Source: Escarpia spicata (taxonomy: Eukaryota; Annelida; Polychaeta; Sabellida; Siboglinidae). Taken from it: a stretch of 64,000 nt of DNA. The stretch lies in the NCBI GenBank assembly GCA_963995525.1, contig OZ023207.1, positions 4,858,132-4,922,131 of the forward strand, in the 5' to 3' direction. Below the pieces are notes generated by a model. The model ran no database searches. It saw only the letters and a list, made by a program, of their open reading frames with translations, and had not been told where the DNA came from. Below, one piece after another: positions 14,501-22,952 of this stretch (its first letter is position 1; the number at the start of each line of letters is the position of its first letter). Both the position numbers and the translations under genes were made by a program.

Positions 14501-17500
14501 GTGGAGGACATGGCAATCAACACTGAGAATGAAGTAGAGGCCTTGCCTAAGATGATGAAGAAGACAACAATGTGGTGGAGGACATGGCAATCAACACTGA
14601 GAATGAAGTAGAGGCCTTGCCTAAGATGATGAAGAAGACAACAGTGTGGTGGAGGACATGGCAATCAACACTGAGAATGAAGTAGAGGCCTTGCCTAAGA
14701 TGATGAAGAAGACAAGAGTGTGGTGGAGGACATGGCAATCAACACTGAGAATGAAGTAGAGGCCTTGCCTAAGATGATGAAGAAGACAAGAGTGTGGTGG
14801 AGGACATGGCAATCAACACTGAGAATGAAGTAGAGGCCTTGTCTAAGATTATGAAGAAGACAACAATGTGGTGGAGGACATGGCAATCAACACTGAGAAT
14901 GAAGTAGAGGCCCTGTCTAAGATGATGAAGAAGACAACAGTGTGGTGGAGGACATGGCAATCAACACTGAGAATGAAGTAGAGGCCTTGCCTAAGATGAT
15001 GAAGAAGACAACAATGTGGTGGAGGACATGGCAATCAACACTGAGAATGAAGTAGAGGCCTTGCCTAAGATGATGAAGAAGACAACAATGTGGTGGAGGA
15101 CATGGCAATCAACACTGAGAATGAAGTAAAGGCCTTGTCTAAGATGATGAAGACAACAACAATGTGGTGGAGGACATGGCAATCAACACTGAGAATGAAG
15201 TAGAGGCCCTGCCTAAGATGATGAAGAAGACAACAGTGTGGTGGAGGACATGGCAATCAACACTGAGAATGAAGTAGAGGCCCTGCCTAAGATGATGAAG
15301 AAGACAACAATGTGGTGGAGGACATGGCAATCAACACTGAGAATGAAGTAGAGGCCTTGTCTAAGATGATGAAGAAGACAACAGTGTGGGGAGGACATGG
15401 CAATCAACACTGAGAATGAAGTAGAGGCCTTGTCTAAGATGATGAAGAAGACAACAGTGTGGGGAGGACATGGCAATCAACACTGAGAATGAAGTAGAGG
15501 CCTTGTCTAAGATGATGAAGAAGACAACACTGTGGGGAGGACATGGCAATCAACACTGAGAATGAAGTAGAGGCCTTGTCTAAGATGATGAAGAAGACAA
15601 CAGTGTGGGGAGGACATGGCAATCAACACTGAGAATGAAGTAGAGGCCTTACCTAAGAATCTGGATGTGAAGTGGGTGGTTGTGAAATACTCCGGCCAGA
15701 AAAGTCCGAAGAAATGTGTTGGTCAGAGTTTTGAAATTGAGGATGATAACTTCTTTGAAAAGTGTTGAGCTCTGTAAATTTGTCTGACCTGATATTGATG
15801 ATTACTGACTGCCTCAACACATCATAAATGTGTAAATATCAGTCATTTAATTTAATATCTGCCCAGGGCTACAGATGGACAGGCGTTCAATAGCAGCCTT
15901 CGACTGAACTTGAATTAAACATGAAACATGTAATTCTACCATGTTTATTATTAAGTTGTCTGTAAACATGCCAAAGAGTAACAGCAAGTATGAATTATTA
16001 TTTGATGTTTTATTCAAAAAATAGTCAGACACATAATTCATGCCATGTAATTCCGTTACTGAAAGAAACCTTTTGAGTGTAAAAGAACAGTGCACATACC
16101 AAGACTAAACTTTTGTCCAATACAAGGTCATGTTATATGTCTATGTAGTAATGACATCTGCCAGACCTAGTAGGTTGCAGATTTCAGATTTGTTATGACA
16201 TTTGTTAGCAATTGATTTTGAAATTTTCTGTGCAAATTCCGTTACCAAAATTGAAAGTCATAATTTCATCCTTTTGTTAAATTTCTTACTAAGAACCACT
16301 GTTTGTTATAGGGAATAGTGTGTACTTCCAAAGTATGTTAAAGTTTCCTTTCTAGGTACATGAGTAACTGGAAAATGTAAAGATTACATGCCAAAAAGTA
16401 TTGTGAATTGTAATTCTGTTACCGTAGAATTGCCCTGATGATCTTATTAACATTTCTATGAACAGATATTTCTTAAATAAAAGGTTCTTGCATTTATGTT
16501 TAAATGTAATCACGGTATTACTAGTTTTTAAGTGATCACATAGAGAATTCCACAATCGCACTCTATTTATAAAAGAGACATTGATTACGTGGTGAAACAT
16601 ACACTTTGTTGTTCTAAGTGATGATCAGCTCACACTGAGTGTGCTGTTTCCAGTCTAGTAAACATACACTTTGTTGTTCTAAGTGATGATTAGCTCACAC
16701 TGAGTATGCTGTTTCCCGTCTAGTAAACATACACTTTGTTGTTCTAAGTGATGATTAGCTCACACTGAGTATGCTGTTTCCCGTCTAGTAAACATACACT
16801 TTGTTGTTCTAAGTGATGATTAGCTCACACTGAGTATGCTGTTTCCCGTCTAGTAAACATACACTTTGTTGTTCTAAGTGATGATTAGCTCACACTGAGT
16901 ATGCTGTTTCCCGTCTAGTAAACATACACTTTGTTGTTCTAAGTGATGATTAGCTCACACTGAGTATGCTGTTTCCCGTCTAGTAAACATACACTTTGTT
17001 GTTCTAAGTGATGATTAGCTCACACTGAGTATGCTGTTTCCCGTCTAGTAAACATACACTTTGTTGTTCTAAGTGATGATTAGCTCACACTGAGTATGCT
17101 GTTTCCCGTCTAGTAAACATACACTTTGTTGTTCTAAGTGATGATTAGCTCACACTGAGTATGCTGTTTCCCGTCTAGTAAACATACACTTTGTTGTTCC
17201 AAGTGATGATTAGCTCACACTGAGTACGCTGTTTCCCGTCTAGTAAACATACACTTTGTTGTTCTAAGTGATGATTAGCTCACACTGAGTACGCTGTTTC
17301 CCATCTAGTAAACATACACTTTGTTGTTCTAAGTGATGATTAGCTCACACTGAGTACGCTGTTTCCCGTCTAGTAAACATACACTTTGTTGTTCTAAGTG
17401 ATGATTAGCTCACACTGAGTACGCTGTTTCCCGTCTAGTAAACATACACTTTGTTGTTCTGAGTGATGATTAGCTCACACTGAGTACGCTGTTTCCCGTC

Positions 17501-20500
17501 TAGTAAACATACACTTTGTTGTTCTAAGTGATGATTAGCTCACACTGAATATGCTGTTTCCCGTCTAGTAAACATACACTTTGTTGTTCTAAGTGATGAT
17601 TAGCTCACACTGAGTACGCTGTTTCCTGTCTAGTAAACATACACTTTGTTGTTCTAAGTGATGATTAGCTCACACTGAGTGTGCTGTTTCCCGTCTAGTA
17701 AACATACACTTTGTTGTTCTAAATGATGATTAGCTCACACTGAGTATGCCGTTTCCTGTCTAGTAAACATACACTTTGTTGTTCTAAGTGATGATTAGCT
17801 CACACTGAATATTTGATGGCAAACAGCTATAGTAAGCTTTGTACATAAACAATAACATTTACAATACTACGACAACTGGACATTTTAGAACATGTAATTG
17901 CTGGAAAAGTGGGTTCGTATGATCCAACCGTCTTGCACCATATATATAATGCAGATTACTTTATGTAATAAGAAAATATATTTGTCGGGTATGTGTTTCC
18001 CCATATCTCTGTTCAGTAATTTAAATACGGCACAAAGGGATAACTATATAAAATGCACCTATTATTCCTATCCAGCAGAGGCCTGCATCTATGCATTATT
18101 GCTGTACTTTTTGAAAGCTTTGATTGTACATATTTTATACGAGCTTTCCAATTTTAATAGATCATTAATAAACACACCCAAACACTTGATGACCTTTACT
18201 CTTTCGATATTAATATTTCATATTTTCATATTAACATATTTTTTTTTTTTAGTATACATATATATATGGGCAATTCCAGTGTTATGGATGTGGCACTTTG
18301 CACACAAAATTGTGTTTTCATTTCAATAGTGTATAAAGATTTAAGACCACATTCTTTTGAATGATAGATTATGTTAATATGATGTCTTGTGTACAGTACT
18401 GCATATTAATTAATATTGAGAAAAAATCACTAATATTTTGTATTGATTAATGAAAAAACGTTATGGATGTGGCATGCGACGGAACCTGTTTTGATCGCAG
18501 TGAAACATAAGTGAAAAAACTCTGCTCTGTTATAAATTTTTTGTAATAATTATTTTTAATAAGCTTAAAATAGTTCTAATTAATGTATGATTAGATTAGT
18601 TTATATTGACAATAATTTTGGAGTTGTCTGCAATAGTATGTTTGTTATGGACGTGGCATGAGTGTTATGGACGTGGCATGAGTGTTATGGACGTGGCATG
18701 AGTGTTATGGACGGGGCATGAGTGTTATGGACGTGGCATGAGTGTTATGGACGTGGCATGAGTGTTATGGACATGGCATCATGCAAACTGTTCAATGACA
18801 CTAGATGCTCGGAGAAGTGATTTCTCGGCATTTGAAGTCGGAAATCCCGCCCGGCTCATGGTGATCATTTCCATGTTTCGTAGGAGAATGAATAATAAAT
18901 GTAACAGTCAGCAGGAAAATTGTAAACTGTAGTATGCTATCTTGTTGCGTTATTTTTCGTCACTAAGAAACAATGAATACTCGAAAACATCGCGAAAAAT
19001 GTACAGCCATGACAGCACACCGTATTCTTTACACTAAGCCTACCACTATACAGGTACGCCATGTTCTATCCTGAGGTGAAGGCTTCAATCCCGCTCATTC
19101 TTCACCTTTAAAAACGTCATCAAGTAGACAGAGAGAGACAATAGATCCATTTTTGAAATAAAAGGCTTGCCCATCTAACACAATCTTTAGTTGTTTCACC
19201 CTTGCAAGTTCTTGCTAGGGGTGTTGTTTTGTCATCAACTCTGCTATCAGAAACAAATGCCAATGAAGTCACGTGTTTGGATCTCTTCTCAAGCATTAAA
19301 AACATACAATTATTTTGTGTTTGATCCCAGTGTACAGGCTGTCTTTTACTTTTGAGCAAAAAGGATAAATTTATATACGGATACATGTTTCCTATTTACA
19401 GGGTTAAATGGTTTGAACTGCCCGGTTTTAACCTGGTTAAAAATGGGCTCATTTTCCCTAAAAAGTGATCAAGACCCGATCAAAACATGGTCAACACCTA
19501 ATTTTGTAATAATTGTTAATCACTATAGAAACAATGCAATTGTCAAAATATATGTTCAGTATGAATAAGAAACAAGATATCTTGCTCATTGTATTCAAAT
19601 CAATCTCATACAAAAAGTAGACCTTAATGTTCAACAATACTTACAATACCATGTAAAAGTGGTAATTAGTGTAAAGCATAAAAGCCAAAAAAGTATTACA
19701 TGGTCCATGCTCTGTTGTTGGTCCTGTTTTATTCTTTAGATTAACCAATTGAATTTGTGTTTTCAAAAGATAGCCCATCTATGGTCTCATGGTTGATATT
19801 TACAGTGTCATGGAACATTTACCCTTACCATATATATAATTTTTAATTAACTAGTTTTAGGGCAATATTCTCAGTGACATGACTGTGCGATGTAGTTTAT
19901 ATTTTATTTGACATAAATTTACTCGTTGTTAAAATCTTACAATATTGCATAGCAATTTAAAGTTTCACTCACGTTGAAGCCTTCACCATGCCAAGACTGG
20001 CTAACGCCAATACAATCGCCAGGTGGCGTGCACATAATGTGTTACGTTTGTCGTTTTCACTATTAAGCATACATTTACATCCATTATATTAGCACAACAA
20101 AAACTTATATATAGTCAGACCCAAAATCCAATCATTTTCATTAGCATGACACTGCGAAAATTTACATCAGACAATGTACTCGAATTCGGCGTAGTCATAG
20201 ATTTAGGGTTATTCAAGAACATGGCCACCTTTTTTCTGCCAAAATAGTTTCTAGAATATTTGTGCATATAAAGAACTTTGTCACTAGTGAATACTTTACA
20301 ATTAGTAAGTGTTATATTTATTAAGCATGTGTGTCAATTCAGTTTCAGTTGTGCAAGAACAAGGACTGCTTCAGAGTAATTGTACGACAATTCAGCATTG
20401 ATGTAGTATTAATAGGTTTTGGCCAGTTTTGACCTTGTTTTAACCGCTAAGTGGTCAAAACCTGTTTTGACCAGCTAGAGTGCAACGCTGCTTGTTTATA

Positions 20501-21343
20501 TTACAATATTCACGTTGGACAAAGCTGGTGTGTAACTTTGTGAGACCTTTTTGACACAGAAGGATGGTAGATCATCGGGGGAAAATAGAAGTATTAGGTC
20601 TTCCATTGAAATCGTTGAATGGTAGTGCTGACATGCCAACAATTTGACCTAATATAAATAGCTACAGAAGAGGCAACTCTTGACGAAACTGGCTAAACTT
20701 GTCCTTCCTGACAGATAAGACATGTTTTATTCCTATCAAAAATGGATTTTAATAACTGAAGGGCAAAGCACAAAAGTTTAGAAAATGAAAGTGTTCCATT
20801 TTCCGTAACTTGCCTCATATCTAAGTGTATAGAAACAGAAAGTCTGGTGGCCCATCTGGAGTTTTAGATAAAGTACAAGCCTATGAACACTGTCAACAAA
20901 CTACAGACAAAAATGTTATTTCAACACATAACTTAGCTGCTAGTTGTTATGTTATTTATAAGGTACTTCTTGATAATGTATTGTTAGGAATAGCCAAAAC
21001 GAATAAAGGAATATATTGCTAATATTTGTTGATTAACTGGGAACTTGTATTATAAAGATGGAGAATCTCAAAACGCAACTTTAACTGCTTTGATTTTACA
21101 CACCCCTAACATTTAAAACAAAACCATATAATATATAACCATGATGCATAGTATTGAACAGTTCATTAAAGAAAGTAGTAAACAAACAGTACCTGATGTG
21201 TTCTTGTCTTTGACATTGCTGCCTTCACAGCACCCTCAGACTTGTGTACGCGGAAGACATGTCGTTTTAACTTCCCTCCGCCAATGACCGTGTGACAGAA
21301 AATGCAGAATCTTACTGGTTTGGCAGTCGCATTTTTTCCATTC
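1135..21343 (-). CDS. Gene B: split Crypton-like tyrosine-recombinase-related gene
   Basis: Five minus-strand exons (21,343-21,193; 10,954-9,944; 9,586-9,415; 2,054-1,815; 1,191-1,135) join with matching splice phases 0/0, 0/0, 1/2 and 1/2. Order of parts: a C2H2-like finger, a KTRTHQ linker, a helical region with a second C-x2-C finger, a long helical core with LRELRQDNEF and EEPSRMTITEW, a lysine block GKGRKFVPVLIP, then the SGW and IGHGDN blocks. This order is that of tyrosine-recombinase-derived proteins found in many copies in aquatic animals. The family match is from memory. In active recombinases Arg, Lys, His-x-x-Arg, His/Trp and Tyr form the active site. Here Arg-I and Lys are visible while Arg-II and Tyr look replaced. 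The start codon is not found. Further exons may continue to the left edge. Confidence 0.6.
1412..1745 (+). mobile_element. tRNA-derived SINE, family 1, copy 1
   Basis: The head has a box A-like stretch (GGCATAGTGGCATCGG) and a box B-like GAGTTTAAATCC about 55 bp from the head start. The body is shared with a second copy at 49,707-49,970, including TGGCTATAGA, TAATTGCAGC and the tail GACTGGATRCTGCG. The 3-prime end GCTATATAAGAACTTA is of the kind SINEs borrow from a partner LINE. Confidence 0.7.
1815..2054 (-). CDS. Gene B exon 4: C-terminal recombinase-like segment
   Basis: The 240-bp exon runs from a GAATAG acceptor to a GTAATT donor. It enters with two bases and leaves with one. The entry phase matches exon 3 (9,415-9,586), so the splice gives FASR-G-SKTHCSGWPAVRQTCDQAG. 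That matches the step after the NxxFA block in Crypton-like tyrosine recombinases (SGW-A---C-EAG). Next comes a stretch aligning with the T-x-x-x-R-H-x-x-S-T box, here TTNQHHTST, then IGHGDN for the (M/L)GH box. Relative to my recollection of the family, the conserved Arg is Gln and the nucleophile Tyr position is Ser (SQAG), so this copy should be inactive. The exon is separated from exon 3 by the 100-bp satellite. Confidence 0.6.
2055..3240. other. Intronic sequence of gene B with a possible MITE
   Basis: No coding segment is supported. The possible hAT-like MITE at 2,279-2,929 lies here. The rest is AT-rich unique-looking sequence up to the edge of the satellite. A short GTACGCGGTGATATAAACAACAGC-like piece at about 3,116-3,140 recurs near 31,813 with a few changes. 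Confidence 0.5.
2279..2929. mobile_element. Possible non-autonomous hAT-like element (MITE)
   Basis: The left edge reads CAGAGGGCATTATTTTTGA, then GGCGAGCGAT, then TTGTTCATCTA. The right edge in reverse complement reads CAGGGCTTC, then GGCGAACGAT, then TTGCTCATCTA. The order and spacing of these blocks match as degenerate terminal inverted repeats. No convincing 8-bp target duplication remains, so the superfamily is tentative. Confidence 0.4.
3241..9076. repeat. 100-bp satellite array, about 58 units
   Basis: Head-to-tail units of 100 bp each contain GGATCAATAGATCC, ACATGTCACTTTGTATACAATAATGAATGATGTG and TATTGGTGTAGTCATTC. Each unit has an inverted pair GGATC/GATCC around AATA. Identity is very high. 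The left part (3.3-4.3 kb) carries a TTCTTTTAC subtype and the rest TTCTTCTAC. Several diagnostic variants recur in blocks. Small indels appear at 6,706, 7,817, 8,025 and 8,890. The array sits in the intron between exons 3 and 4 of gene B. The minus-strand open frames inside it come from the unit and are not genes. Confidence 0.97.
9077..9410 (-). mobile_element. tRNA-derived SINE, second family
   Basis: On the minus strand the head reads GGCGTGGTGGTTGCAGGATC, followed by a perfect box B GTTCGAATCC at about 9,327-9,336. The body runs through GTCCTTCGGAAGAGAC into a tail near 9,090. Its body differs from the SINE family at 1,412 and 49,707. It abuts the satellite on one side and exon 3 of gene B on the other. 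Confidence 0.65.
9415..9586 (-). CDS. Gene B exon 3: lysine-block segment
   Basis: The 172-bp exon lies between a CACTTGCAG acceptor and a GTAGGT donor. It starts at a codon boundary, matching exon 2, and ends one base into a codon. It reads AGRYLVGQCKVAYLHGKGRK, then FVPVLIP, then an amphipathic stretch ending NHFVFAS. The KGRK-FVPVLIP block corresponds to the beta-hairpin lysine region of tyrosine recombinases, and N-x-x-F-A to the strand before the SGW block. Confidence 0.65.
9587..9943. repeat. Intron 2-3 of gene B with a short tandem repeat
   Basis: A 357-bp intron. Near 9,742-9,846 a unit of about 38 bp built on AACTGTAAACAATTACAGT is repeated about three times with decay. Nothing else is recognised. 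Confidence 0.6.
9944..10954 (-). CDS. Gene B exon 2: second zinc finger and recombinase N-domain
   Basis: The 1,011-bp exon (337 codons, phase 0 on both sides) follows a classic acceptor (long T-rich tract, ACTTCTAG) and ends at CAG/GTTTGT. It opens VEFIDEIRREGILWYN. About 45 residues in there is a C-x2-C-x11-H-x3-C finger (CSDCKRFISGRNFWRHRKTC). Then come VTMLRELRQDNEFVSNILDK, helices with EMRQLARLLIQFRA, and near the end LFNGSRCEEPSRMTITEW, where the Arg before CEEP sits where Arg-I of the catalytic set is expected. An ATG at about codon 76 could start an internal product, but the frame is open through the whole exon and the splice sites are strong. Confidence 0.7.
10955..11698. repeat. Intron with interleaved inverted and direct repeats and (TA)n
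   Basis: A 58-bp segment at 11,376-11,433 is repeated directly at 11,591-11,648. A segment at 11,131-11,190 (GTATGTATGAATGAATGTGC) is repeated inverted at 11,461-11,516. AAGACAAACAAGTTTAT at about 11,208-11,224 pairs with 11,519-11,535 but in permuted order. (TA)n runs lie at 11,197-11,207 and 11,535-11,575. No coding sequence is seen. Confidence 0.7.
12796..13689. mobile_element. Non-autonomous DNA element inside T2
   Basis: The left edge CACTGGCCCAGGGGGCC and the right edge in reverse complement CACTGGCCCGGTGGCCC form terminal inverted repeats. Further GGCCC/GGGCC blocks lie inside both ends. TTAA stands next to the right end at 13,690 and 11 bp outside the left end at 12,781, so a TTAA-targeting element (Kolobok or piggyBac type) or a hAT element are both possible. 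It interrupts the transposon gene, since coding similarity resumes at about 13,710. Confidence 0.55.
14176..15650 (+). repeat. 74-bp minisatellite grown from coding sequence, about 20 units
   Basis: Units start GATGATGAAGAAGACAAC and end GTAGAGGCCTTGCCTAA, with a 73-bp subtype (GTGTGGGGAGG) in the last four units. The first unit continues the reading frame of the transposon gene (NEDDEEDNNVAEDMAINTEN) and the last runs into its C-terminus. A 74-bp period shifts frame at every unit, so the expansion cannot be coding. The overlapping minus-strand 63-residue frames are artefacts of this period. Confidence 0.93.
16597..17811. repeat. 65-bp tandem array, about 18.5 units
   Basis: Units contain AACATACACTTTGTTGTTCT, AGTGATGATTAGCTCACACT and GCTGTTTCCCGTCTAGTA. 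Sequence identity is near complete. The C/T difference GAGTACGCT versus GAGTATGCT separates a right-hand block from a left-hand block. No coding content is seen. Confidence 0.96.
17812..18267. other. AT-rich sequence, nothing recognised
   Basis: A plus-strand open frame of 143 codons spans 17,898-18,329, but it is rich in Ile, Tyr, Leu and Phe as expected from AT-rich noncoding DNA. It runs into the transposon end at 18,268. Confidence 0.45.
18268..18780 (+). mobile_element. Left end of a third transposon (T3) with a 20-bp motif array
   Basis: The sequence starts GGGCAATTCCA after a TATATATAT run, the same end as T2. The motif GTTATGGATGTGGCA occurs at 18,281 and 18,460, then seven times in a row with a 20-bp period from 18,644 to 18,780 as GTTATGGACGTGGCATGAGT. 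No matching right end is seen in the window, so this is a solo or truncated end. Confidence 0.5.
18781..19398. other. Unassigned intronic sequence
   Basis: No supported exon. An 88-residue minus-strand open frame at 19,120-19,386 has no domain and no clear splice sites. CCTATTTA at 19,391-19,398 is the probable target duplication of the next element. Confidence 0.4.
19399..20490. mobile_element. Non-autonomous hAT-like element, 1.09 kb
   Basis: The left end is CAGGGTTAAATGGTTTGAAC followed by CGGTTTTAACC. The right end in reverse complement is CAGCGTTGCACTCTAGCTGG followed by CAGGTTTTGACC. The flanks CCTATTTA and CTTGTTTA match at 6 of 8 positions, as an old 8-bp target duplication would. 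The subterminal motif GGTCAAAAC/GTTTTGACC is repeated near both ends. No transposase frame remains. Confidence 0.6.
20499..21192. other. Intronic sequence of gene B, nothing recognised
   Basis: The stretch is AT-rich. A 65-codon plus-strand frame at 20,825-21,022 has no splice support or domain. Confidence 0.4.
21193..21343 (-). CDS. Gene B exon 1 (first visible): zinc-finger exon
   Basis: The 151-bp exon lies between TTTTCCTAG and a CAG/GTACTG donor. It begins with one base of a codon and ends at a codon boundary, so it splices in frame to 10,954. It reads NGKNATAKPVRF, then a C-x2-C-x11-H-x4-H finger, then KSEGAVKAAMSKTRTHQ. The joined text SKTRTHQ-VEFIDEIRREGI matches the usual order of finger, linker and R-x-E-G-I helix in this recombinase-related family. 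An upstream coding exon must supply the start codon. I did not find it. Confidence 0.6.
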
Positions 21344-21532
21344 CTAGGAAAACACAATGCATCAACTGAAAGCATAAGACATCTAAATAATACTGTACCT
21401 TGTTACTGGAGTAAAAATACAGTTCAAACTGTATGAAGCAGACGCTCCTGGGTTTGTAACAAAGTAGTCCCTTAATGGTACTAGGAACCCAATTCAACAA
21501 AATGTTTATCTTTTTTCTATCCACAAGATGCT

Positions 21533-21640
21533 GAAGGGGTGTTGTTGATTACACCAGTCTCTGTACCCCTTGGCAGATTGAAAGGGGTGTTGCTGATTAC
21601 ACCAGTTTCTGTACCCCCTGGCAGATCGCCTTGCGAAATG
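21533..21640. repeat. 52-bp tandem duplication
   Basis: Two neighbouring copies of AAGGGGTGTTGTTGATTACA through CTGTACCCCTTGGCAGAT differ at a few bases. It lies between the zinc-finger gene and exon 1 of gene B. No function is evident. Confidence 0.8.
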
Positions 21641-22010
21641 GTGAAGTTAAGCTGAGCCAATAATATCGCTGCTTACAACGAATTTGGCAGTTTTTTGGTT
21701 TGGCCACTCATGGTTCATGTTACCTGTAATGTTTCAGAAGTAATTATTTGAATACACAGTATCACAGCCACTCATGAGAAAGGTGGAACGGGTAACTACA
21801 TTGTAACTTCCTGTAATGGTTCTCTTTGAAGGGGACAAGGGTATCTGTGCATCATGTAGTTGTCATGGTTCCCACAGCAAGACCAATGAAGACAGATACT
21901 TACAGGACAAAGTACAGCTGTACATCAACTTCAGCAAACTTCCACACATTGCATAGGATACCTGCCAGAGGTAGTGTAGTCAATATCAACCCTGGCTTGT
22001 GAGGATGGTT

Positions 22011-22952
22011 TCAACCAAGATGGATCCTCTCATGTTTTTTAAGTTTGGCCTTTTCTGTGAATAACTTTTCACAGTGATGGCAAGTGAATAAAATCGCACC
22101 TGTATGAGTCAGTTCATGATTGGCTAGTTGACTTGTTTGTTTGAATGACTCTCCACATTGGACACAAGTGTATGGATTCACATTTGTGTGACTCATTTGG
22201 TGACGGATGAGGTTACTTGACTGTCTGAACGACTGTCCACATGTAGCACAACTATACGGCTTCACATTTGTATGAATCCTTTCATGAACAGTAAGACTGC
22301 CAGATTGACTGAATGACTTTCCACAGGTTACACAAGAATACGGCTTTATTTTTGTATGAGTCCTTTCATGAACTGTAAGGTTGTGGGAATATTTGAATGA
22401 TTTTCCACACGTAATGCAAGGGTACGGCTTTATATCTGAATGAATCCTTTCATGAACTGTAAGGTTGTGGGAATATCTGAATGACTGTCCACAAGCAGCA
22501 CAGGTATACGGCTTTGCATGAATCCGTTGATGGATGGTAAGGTTAAGGGAATAGTTAAATGCCTCTCCACATGTAAAACAGACGTACGGCTTAACATTGG
22601 CGCACTGCTCTTCAACTTCATCACTGCTCTTATTGCGAAGTTGTTGATCACAGTTCTCACTGCAGGTTGGTGTGTCACATGTGTCTGGTTTCCAGTCAGT
22701 CGGCTCTACTTTGACTTCCTTTAGTACACCACCCTCACCTACTGCCCACTGTCTCGTCTCTTCACTGCTACTGTCTTCAGAGTCGACCTTCTCCGACTTC
22801 ACCCGGATGTGTGGATCACTCTCATTCTCAATCCACGTTTTCTCCTGATTTCTGTTGTCGACAGGCAGAATCCGTTCTTGAAGCTCGGTCTCTGGCATAT
22901 GTATGTTGGATTTAATAGATCCCAAGCCGGTGTCAACGTCTGGAGAATACAT
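22011..22952 (-). CDS. C2H2 zinc-finger protein, seven fingers
   Basis: The 313-codon frame ends at TGA 22,011-22,013. Residues 1-120 form an acidic, Ser-rich region with two SUMO-type sites (VKSE, VKVE) near VKVEPTDW. Residues from about 124 to 312 hold seven C-x2-C-x12-H-x3-H fingers, such as CVTCGKSFSQSGSLTVHERI, joined by the usual H-(T/A/S)-x-KPY linkers. The last linker is changed (TGAILFT). Such proteins are nuclear, DNA-binding and usually transcription regulators. The target is unknown. The first codons (MYSP) may be intronic, because GATGTATTCTCCAG/ACG is also a fair splice acceptor, and coding would then start further upstream. Fingers 2 and 3 are near duplicates (YSHNLTVHER), a sign of recent internal duplication. 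Confidence 0.88.
   Translation of the reverse strand: MYSPDVDTGLGSIKSNIHMPETELQERILPVDNRNQEKTWIENESDPHIRVKSEKVDSEDSSSEETRQWAVGEGGVLKEVKVEPTDWKPDTCDTPTCSENCDQQLRNKSSDEVEEQCANVKPYVCFTCGEAFNYSLNLTIHQRIHAKPYTCAACGQSFRYSHNLTVHERIHSDIKPYPCITCGKSFKYSHNLTVHERTHTKIKPYSCVTCGKSFSQSGSLTVHERIHTNVKPYSCATCGQSFRQSSNLIRHQMSHTNVNPYTCVQCGESFKQTSQLANHELTHTGAILFTCHHCEKLFTEKAKLKKHERIHLG

Larger units (their letters stand above)
12222..15768 (+). pseudogene. Broken transposon gene of an uncharacterised family
   Basis: Pieces in order on the plus strand: 12,239-12,468 (KPVMRPKCIRDQHRHND, NCKWNPWMVLV), preceded by a good TTTTTCTCTTCCAG acceptor; 12,600-12,790 (VDFAEKFNIETKNEIQATIG, VSLFTVCA, VAVSDHN); then, after the secondary insertion, 13,745-13,900 (HAVNVFL, SVQAKFHALWHHTTTKNYSE); and the end at 15,640-15,768 (VEALPKNLDVKWVVVKYSGQ, IEDDNFF, stop). 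From memory the blocks VDFAEN---EIQ, SLFTV--W and F---WH--ATSHGKG occur in a multi-copy, unclassified family of aquatic animals. Stops and shifts break the frame many times, so it is dead. Residue EDDEEDNNVAEDM just before the end is the part that was amplified into the 74-bp array. Confidence 0.6.
11699..16435 (+). mobile_element. DNA transposon T2, 4.7 kb, decayed
   Basis: The ends are GGGCAATTC at 11,699-11,707 and its exact complement GAATTGCCC at 16,427-16,435. TGAT flanks both sides (11,695-11,698 and 16,436-16,439) as a 4-bp target duplication. A subterminal motif GTAATTCCGTTACC or variants lies at 12,032, 12,209 (inverted), 16,047, 16,234 and 16,410. Inside is a broken gene of the same protein family as in the transposon at 41,878-46,090. 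The 4-bp duplication is compatible with Sola, Chapaev, Academ or Ginger-like groups. I cannot assign it. It carries a secondary insertion at 12,796-13,689 and a tandem expansion at 14,176-15,650. Confidence 0.65.

Noticed and set aside
14162..15622. A ladder of 61-87 codon minus-strand frames
   Set aside because: They are shadows of the 74-bp array, which shifts frame each unit.
17898..18329. A 143-codon plus-strand protein
   Set aside because: Composition is that of AT-rich noncoding DNA (Ile, Tyr, Phe, Leu), it has no domain or splice sites, and it overlaps the T3 end.
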